DNA of 11,269 nucleotides, from NCBI GenBank assembly GCA_017694275.1, contig JADINB010000120.1, forward strand, positions 1 to 11,269, in the 5' to 3' direction. A program made the position numbers and the translations under genes. Position 1 is the stretch's first letter, and every line of letters begins with the position of its first letter. Below are positions 7,234 to 11,269 of this stretch, in pieces. The DNA is from Candidatus Egerieousia excrementavium. GTDB lineage: Bacteria > Bacteroidota > Bacteroidia > Bacteroidales > UBA932. The notes below the pieces were generated by a model. It was given only the letters and a program-made list of their open reading frames with translations, ran no database searches and was not told where the DNA came from.

Positions 7234-7786
7234 TACCCGTTTCCTGGCTTTCATCTGCCGGAAGCGGAAGAAGTCCGGCAATCTGGCCGATAATCCTCTC
7301 CAACCCCCAGATGCTCGTGTCGACCGTAAAGTTTGCAGCCGATTTGTAGATATGCTCTCTTCTGGCCGTAAGCAGGCGGATCTCTTCGCGCAGCCCCTCT
7401 TCAGACTTGTCTGCAAGCAGAGGCCTTCTGGCCTTTCCCTTGACCAGCCTTTTGTACAATGCATCCTCGCTGCAATAAAGGTATACGACAATACTGTTGT
7501 TCTTGACCAGTTCCGCGCTTTCCGGTTTTGTGAGTGTCCCTCCGCCAAGGGCGAGCACCATATCTTTTTCGGGCCGGGTGAATATGTCGCGGAGTGCGTT
7601 ATACTCCTCCTTCCTGAAAGATTCTTCCCCATTTTTTGCAAAATAGTCTGAAATTGAACAGCCGAACCGTTTTTCAAGCATGTCGTCCAAATCTATGAAC
7701 CCAATACCCAGGTAATTTGAGAGGAATTTGCCCACAGTGCTTTTGCCTGCTCCCATAAAGCCGCATAGAGAGATAATCATTGCCAT
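7226..7786 (-). CDS. aroK: Shikimate kinase
   Basis: This 186-residue P-loop kinase phosphorylates shikimate to shikimate-3-phosphate with ATP, the fifth step of the chorismate pathway in the cytoplasm. The Walker A loop is GFMGAGKST (9-17). Shikimate-binding residues appear as D34 in DLDD, R58 in FRKEE and G81-G83 in ALGGGT. The lid carries R121 in RRPLL, and R143 precedes Y147 in the usual RxxxY pattern near the end. The ATG at 7786 is used; an ATG two codons later (7780) would also give a complete enzyme. The gene begins 11 bases after the parC stop, so it is probably co-transcribed from the parC promoter. Its 3' end overlaps the last 8 bases of recJ tail-to-tail. The last ~20 residues (LPLPADESQETGTK) are an unconserved-looking tail. 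Confidence 0.96.
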   Translation of the reverse strand: MAMIISLCGFMGAGKSTVGKFLSNYLGIGFIDLDDMLEKRFGCSISDYFAKNGEESFRKEEYNALRDIFTRPEKDMVLALGGGTLTKPESAELVKNNSIVVYLYCSEDALYKRLVKGKARRPLLADKSEEGLREEIRLLTARREHIYKSAANFTVDTSIWGLERIIGQIAGLLPLPADESQETGTK

Positions 7787-7797
7787 ATATTCAGATG

Positions 7798-10440
7798 TTA
7801 GAACAGGGTGGGGGAATCGTCGTAATCCATATTTTCGCCTGTATTGTTTGTGGCCGGAATATCCTCATCATTCTGGATTTCGCTTGTATTGGCCTCTTCC
7901 GCATCAAGGGGCTCTATGAATTCTATTGCAGAGACCTGGAAAGCGGTGGCCCTTTTGCCTTTTGCCCTGAATCCTTTTTTTGCAATGAATTCTGCAACGT
8001 TTACAATCTCTGGTTCCCTCTTCTGGTTTTTGCCTCCGAAGGTTATCATTATCCTGGGCATGGCATCTTCTGAAAATGAGACTAACTTGCTTCCTTCGGC
8101 CTGGGAGATGAACGGCACGGGCATATCGTTCGGTTCAAAAGAGCATCTTTTGATATAGTAACTTTCAGATTCTCCGTCGAAATATATAATGCTATAGACC
8201 TTTTGGGAATCGAATTTTTCTATTTTTTCTATCTCGCCCTGATAGCGGTTGCTCAAATCGAAATTTGTTGTGCAGTATGTGCCGTCCTTGAAAATGGCCA
8301 GAATCTTGTCGCCGTTCTGGAATTCTCCAAGAAACTCTCCGTGTTTCTCCTCGTTCAGCCTGTTTATGTCGCGGTCGAACCAGATTGGCTTGCCTCCAAT
8401 GGTGGAGATACCTTTTGACTTGAGCTGTATCTTGTGAATAGGATTTTTTGAGAGTATGTTGCCCATGGAATTCCTGCCTTTAACCGCAATGGAGGCAAAA
8501 TCGAATTCAAATATGAGTTTTTTCAGTTTTGGACGCGGCTTGAGAAATACTTTCAGCACCTCGGCTTCTCCGTTGGGGTTTGCCGAAAACCAAAGTACCT
8601 GAGAGTCTGGTTTGCCGGATGTAAGGTCATATTCCTTGTCGCGGGTTGCACTGGTTACAGAAAAACGCTTTACGTATGTAATGCCGTTCTTGCCGTCTCT
8701 ATATGCCGCATTGTAGATTGTGCGGGTGTCGTTCTTTACAAAGACTCCGGCATGTATTATGTTTTTCCCAACAAAAGCCTTGTCTGAAATCTTTGTAATA
8801 GTGTATTTCCCGTTTTTAAGGAAGACAATTATGTCGTCAATGTCGGAACATTCGCAGACATATTCGGCGTTTTCGTCTTTTTTGAGCGCCATGCCCACGA
8901 ACCCTTCGCTCCTGTTTATGTAAAGTTTTGCATTCGCTACGGCAACCTTCGTGGCTTCAATGGTTTCGAAGTTGCAGATTTCAGTGAGTCTGGGATATTT
9001 GCCACCATACTTTTTCTTGAGATTCCGATAGTATGCAATGGTGTACTCAACTATCGCGGCAAGGTCTGAAGAGATTTGCGCAATCTGGCTCTCTATGGAT
9101 GCAAGTTTCTCATCAACCTCTTTTACGTCGAATTTGGATATTTTCCTTACAGGCCTCTCCACCAGTTTGAGTATGTCGTCCATCTGAATGGGCTGTTTTA
9201 CCATATTCTGGTATTCGAGCATTTTGCTGTATATCTGCTGCAGCTGTTCTTCCCAGGTCACGGCATCCTGCTCCAGCATGCGGTAAACCTTGTTCTCAAA
9301 GAAAATCTTTTCCAGCGAGTAGTAGTGCCATTCCCTGTTGAGTTCCCCGAGCCTTATCTCCAGTTCCTGTCTGAGCAGATCTTTCGTATGCTCTGTATTA
9401 TATTTGAGAATCTGGTCCACACCCATGAAGTGGGGGCGCTTGTCCATTATCACACAGCCGTTGGGAGAGATGGATATTTCACAGTCTGTAAAGGCATAGA
9501 GGGCGTCTATTGTCTTGTCGGGCGATATGTCGTTTGGAAGTGTGATTATGATTTCGGCATGCTGTGCCGTGTTGTCATCTATCTTCCTTATCTTTATCTT
9601 GCCCTTGTCGTTGGCTTTTATTATGCTTTCTATCAGCGATTCCGTTGTCTTTCCATATGGGATTTCCGTTATGGCAAGGGTCTTTTTGTCTATCTTTTCA
9701 ATTTTTGCCCTCACCTTTACCACTCCTCCGCGCAGCCCCTTGTTGTAGCGGGAACAGTCTGCCAGACCGCCTGTTGGAAAATCCGGGTAGAGTTCAAACT
9801 CTTCTCCCTTGAGATATGCGATGGAAGCGTCTATGAGTTCGTTGAAATTGTGCGGGAGTATTTTTGAGGCCAGTCCGACAGCTATACCCTCCACTCCCTG
9901 GGCCAGCAGCAGGGGAAACTTTATCGGAAGGTTTACCGGTTCGGGTTTCCGCCCGTCGTATGAATTCATCCATTCTGTTGTCTTAGGATTGAATGCAACC
10001 TCGTTGGCGAACTTGCTGAGCCGGGCTTCTATGTATCTTGGTGCGGCAGCGCAGTCTCCGGTAAGGATGTTGCCCCAGTTTCCCTGGCAATCTATAAGCA
10101 GGTCTTTCTGTCCCATCTGGACAAGGGCGTCTCCAATTGAAGAATCTCCGTGCGGGTGGTATTGCATGGTCTGTCCTACGATATTGGCCACCTTGTTCAG
10201 TTTGCCGTCGTCTATCTGCTTCATGGCGTGAAGAATGCGCCTCTGTACGGGCTTAAGGCCGTCTGAAATGTGGGGAACCGCCCTTTCAAGGATTACATAC
10301 GAAGCATAGTCCAGAAACCAGTCCTGATACATGCCCGTAAGCTTGTACTTGTTGCCGCCCTCCTGAATAAGCCTGTCGAATTTCCCGTTTGAGGAAGCAG
10401 GTTCCTGCTCCTGAGTCTGCTGAAAGATGTCTTCTGCCAT
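7798..10440 (-). CDS. parC: DNA topoisomerase IV subunit A
   Basis: This 880-residue type IIA topoisomerase breakage-reunion subunit works with ParE to decatenate daughter chromosomes. The DNA-gate domain spans about residues 32-480 (YASYVILERAVPHISDGLKPVQRR at 45-68). The catalytic tyrosine is Y136 in AAAPRYIEARLS. The quinolone-resistance region reads YHPHGDSSIGDALVQM (94-109). S100 and D104 occupy the positions equivalent to E. coli GyrA S83 and D87, so the usual sensitive-type residues are present. The C-terminal DNA-wrapping domain (about 500-850) lacks a recognisable GyrA box (QRRGGxG), and together with the AAAPRY signature this favours ParC over GyrA. The protein ends in an acidic, Asn-rich tail. 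A perfect -7 element lies 36 bases before the ATG, and aroK follows 11 bases after the stop. The ParC/GyrA distinction is the only real uncertainty. Confidence 0.93.
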   Translation of the reverse strand: MAEDIFQQTQEQEPASSNGKFDRLIQEGGNKYKLTGMYQDWFLDYASYVILERAVPHISDGLKPVQRRILHAMKQIDDGKLNKVANIVGQTMQYHPHGDSSIGDALVQMGQKDLLIDCQGNWGNILTGDCAAAPRYIEARLSKFANEVAFNPKTTEWMNSYDGRKPEPVNLPIKFPLLLAQGVEGIAVGLASKILPHNFNELIDASIAYLKGEEFELYPDFPTGGLADCSRYNKGLRGGVVKVRAKIEKIDKKTLAITEIPYGKTTESLIESIIKANDKGKIKIRKIDDNTAQHAEIIITLPNDISPDKTIDALYAFTDCEISISPNGCVIMDKRPHFMGVDQILKYNTEHTKDLLRQELEIRLGELNREWHYYSLEKIFFENKVYRMLEQDAVTWEEQLQQIYSKMLEYQNMVKQPIQMDDILKLVERPVRKISKFDVKEVDEKLASIESQIAQISSDLAAIVEYTIAYYRNLKKKYGGKYPRLTEICNFETIEATKVAVANAKLYINRSEGFVGMALKKDENAEYVCECSDIDDIIVFLKNGKYTITKISDKAFVGKNIIHAGVFVKNDTRTIYNAAYRDGKNGITYVKRFSVTSATRDKEYDLTSGKPDSQVLWFSANPNGEAEVLKVFLKPRPKLKKLIFEFDFASIAVKGRNSMGNILSKNPIHKIQLKSKGISTIGGKPIWFDRDINRLNEEKHGEFLGEFQNGDKILAIFKDGTYCTTNFDLSNRYQGEIEKIEKFDSQKVYSIIYFDGESESYYIKRCSFEPNDMPVPFISQAEGSKLVSFSEDAMPRIMITFGGKNQKREPEIVNVAEFIAKKGFRAKGKRATAFQVSAIEFIEPLDAEEANTSEIQNDEDIPATNNTGENMDYDDSPTLF

Positions 10441-10476
10441 TTACCGGATTGTGTTTATAGATTCAAATTCGCATGG

Positions 10477-10484
10477 CAAAGATA
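10477..10484 (-). promoter_or_regulatory. Bacteroidota -7 element for parC-aroK
   Basis: Read on the minus strand this is TATCTTTG, an exact TAnnTTTG match, 36 bases before the parC ATG, giving a leader of about 30 bases. No convincing -33 box is seen upstream. Confidence 0.7.
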
Positions 10485-10551
10485 AACAGAACTTGCGTAA
10501 TAGTGGCAGGATGAGGGTAAAATTTGATAAGTGGTTGGTACATATACCATT

Positions 10552-10582
10552 TTTGTGTTACCTCACCATATTGTTAAATTTG
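10552..10582 (+). promoter_or_regulatory. Complete Bacteroidota promoter with no recognised gene behind it
   Basis: A TTTG -33 box (10552-10555) is followed by a 19-base spacer and a perfect -7 element TAAATTTG (10575-10582). It is the only promoter in the window where I find both boxes at the expected 19-21 base spacing. Transcription would start near 10587-10590 and run towards the integrase gene, but no recognisable gene starts nearby. It could drive a small RNA, a long integrase leader, or be a leftover. Confidence 0.5.
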
Positions 10583-10606
10583 GCAGAAGGAGCCGAATAT
10601 GGTGGG
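10562..10606. repeat. Inverted repeat flanking the orphan -7 element
   Basis: CTCACCATATT (10562-10572) and AATATGGTGGG (10596-10606) are reverse complements except at one position, with the central nine base pairs perfect (CACCATATT/AATATGGTG). The 23-base gap contains the whole -7 element, so the two half-sites straddle the predicted start of transcription. The layout would suit an operator for a dimeric or tetrameric regulator, or recombinase binding sites. Either role is inference. Confidence 0.5.
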
Positions 10607-10611
10607 TGTTA

Positions 10612-10683
10612 GAGAAAGAAATGCTACCTATCCGTTGCCTTTTTATGGAAGGGAAAGTTGGTAGAAACAGCATCTTTAATCTC
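10612..10683 (+). other. Possible structured RNA segment downstream of the orphan promoter
   Basis: Complementary blocks pair across this segment: GAG/CTC (10612-10614 with 10681-10683), AAAG/CTTT (10615-10618 with 10674-10677) and ATGCT/AGCAT (10621-10625 with 10669-10673), with small bulges. An inner CCTT/AAGG (10638-10641 with 10649-10652) can also pair. The stem is interrupted and could be chance in A/T-rich DNA. It resembles no RNA family I recognise, and no convincing terminator follows. Confidence 0.2.
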
Positions 10684-10855
10684 TTGCACATACCCTACAA
10701 CAGCCACAAAGAACGCTTGTTTTTTCTATCATTGCACTGAAAAAGGTAATCATTTTTTCTCGTTGGAAGAAAAATACGGGAATGAGATTAATTGTCAAGT
10801 ACTTGTTGCCTTGTTCCGCTATGTTCTACATGCCGTTCATTAACTCTGTAAAATT

Positions 10856-10863
10856 TATTTTTG
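10856..10863 (+). promoter_or_regulatory. Bacteroidota -7 element for the integrase gene
   Basis: TATTTTTG is an exact TAnnTTTG match 18 bases before the ATG at 10882. No TTTG is present at the expected -33 distance, so strength cannot be judged. Confidence 0.55.
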
Positions 10864-10881
10864 CAACCAAAGAAATGAGTT

Positions 10882-11269
10882 ATGAATCAGGCAGATGTAA
10901 AGGTGTCGTTCTACCTCAAAAAGAGCGAAACAGATGCCAAAGGGAACTGCCCTGTAATGGCAAGGTTGAATGTCGGCAAGTACTCCGAGGCGGCATTCAG
11001 TGTAAAAATGTCGGTACCACATACGATGTGGCACTCAGGTCGTGCTACAGGTAAGAGTGTCGCAGCACGCGAAATCAATCGTCAGTTAGACGAGATCAGA
11101 GCCTCGGCTCTACATATCTATCAAGAACAATCATCAATACGAGAAGGAGTAACTGCCGAAGATGTCAAGTGCCGGCTTTTGGGTATGGCTTCGGGGCAGC
11201 AGACCTTGATGAGTTATTTCCGCACCTTCATCAAGAATTTCGAGAAGCGTGTAGGTGTGAATCGTGTCG
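10882..11269 (+). CDS. Tyrosine recombinase/integrase, N-terminal part (runs off window)
   Basis: The first 129 codons of a Bacteroidales-type tyrosine site-specific recombinase are visible. An in-frame TGA at 10876-10878 makes the ATG at 10882 the first possible start; an overlapping ATG at 10875 is in another frame. The pattern matches the arm-DNA-binding domain of Bacteroides mobile-element integrases: VKVSFYLKK (6-14), CPVMARL (23-29), W50, ATGKSVAAREINRQLDEI (55-72) and VTAEDVKCRLLG (90-101). A helical SAM-like core-binding domain begins around residue 108 (TLMSYFRTFIKNFEKR). The catalytic domain with its Arg-His-Arg-Tyr residues lies beyond the window, so activity cannot be checked. Such genes usually sit at one end of an integrative conjugative or mobilizable element. 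The family call is firm; the element type is unknown. Confidence 0.88.
   Translation, partial: MNQADVKVSFYLKKSETDAKGNCPVMARLNVGKYSEAAFSVKMSVPHTMWHSGRATGKSVAAREINRQLDEIRASALHIYQEQSSIREGVTAEDVKCRLLGMASGQQTLMSYFRTFIKNFEKRVGVNRV

Larger units (their letters stand above)
10441..10881. other. AT-rich intergenic region between parC and the integrase gene
   Basis: These 441 bases separate two divergent genes and hold no recognisable protein-coding gene on either strand. Short open frames are present (for example 39 codons from 10621), but none shows a recognisable motif. The region contains the parC promoter, a complete orphan rightward promoter inside an inverted repeat, a possibly structured stretch, and the integrase promoter. 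It is visibly richer in A/T than the flanking housekeeping genes. If the integrase belongs to an integrated element, the left junction of that element should fall within this stretch, probably right of 10485 because the parC promoter is intact. Confidence 0.7.

Noticed and set aside
6961..7677. 238-codon leftward frame spanning the recJ-aroK junction
   Set aside because: It overlaps two well-supported genes in other frames, and its composition (many Arg, Ser and Trp) has no domain pattern.
9076..9867. 263-codon open frame on the strand opposite parC
   Set aside because: It is entirely inside parC, rich in aromatic and cysteine residues as expected from a reverse reading, and has no family-like motif.
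7798..10440. Reading the topoisomerase as gyrase subunit A
   Set aside because: No GyrA box is visible in the C-terminal domain and the active-site context AAAPRYIEARLS fits Bacteroidota ParC better.
10706..10726. Possible terminator ending the orphan transcript (ACAA/TTGT followed by T-tract)
   Set aside because: The stem is only four base pairs and A/T-dominated, well below a credible intrinsic terminator.
10531..10740. 69-codon rightward frame in the parC-integrase gap
   Set aside because: Its start lies upstream of the orphan promoter, the sequence is not recognisable, and the inner 39-codon version from 10621 has no supporting features.
10754..10774. Inverted repeat TTTTTCT/AGAAAAA with a 7-base loop
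   Set aside because: It is made only of A/T-tract sequence with one G-C pair and is likely chance in this AT-rich stretch; it is too weak for a terminator call.
10782..11054. 90-codon rightward frame overlapping the integrase start
   Set aside because: It is out of frame with the recognisable integrase N-terminus, which has the -7 element and the first possible in-frame ATG; the alternative has no motif.
1..11269. CRISPR arrays, tRNA or rRNA genes, transposase insertion sequences
   Set aside because: No regularly spaced repeats, cloverleaf-like sequences, rRNA blocks or terminal-repeat transposase genes were seen.

Overview
The window looks like chromosomal DNA of a member of the Bacteroidales (Bacteroidota). 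Perfect TAnnTTTG -7 promoter elements, typical of the Bacteroidota primary sigma factor, lie 6 to 36 bases before five gene starts. Clear Shine-Dalgarno sequences are absent at the starts I inspected. Other markers are a DUF4369/TlpA-type thioredoxin lipoprotein, a Bacteroidota-type ParC and a Bacteroidales-style tyrosine recombinase. Species and genus cannot be fixed from the sequence alone.

Layout, left to right. (1) 1-1265: the 3' end of rpoC (last ~401 residues) and its intrinsic terminator. (2) 1297-2981: a rightward two-gene unit with its own -7 element, encoding a gamma-class carbonic anhydrase-like protein and a TlpA-like thioredoxin lipoprotein. It ends at a strong bidirectional terminator (3003-3044). 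(3) 3065-5399: a leftward unit, lysS followed 7 bases later by a SpoU/TrmH-family RNA methyltransferase. (4) 5400-5490: a 91-base divergent promoter region between lysS and recJ. (5) 5491-7233: recJ, rightward, almost leaderless. (6) 7226-10440: a leftward unit, parC then aroK. aroK overlaps the end of recJ tail-to-tail by 8 bases. (7) 10441-10881: an AT-rich gap with the parC promoter, an orphan promoter inside an inverted repeat, and the promoter of the next gene. (8) 10882-11269: the first 129 codons of a tyrosine recombinase that runs off the window. It probably marks the start of an integrated mobile element.

Most of the window is conserved housekeeping: transcription (RpoC), translation (LysRS, RNA methylation), DNA repair (RecJ), chromosome decatenation (ParC) and aromatic amino-acid synthesis (AroK). 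The accessory part is the last ~800 bases. The integrase fragment and the unexplained promoter/inverted-repeat region before it are the places most likely to hold something new. The window does not show enough of the element to say what it carries, and I see no undescribed system that can be demonstrated from this sequence.
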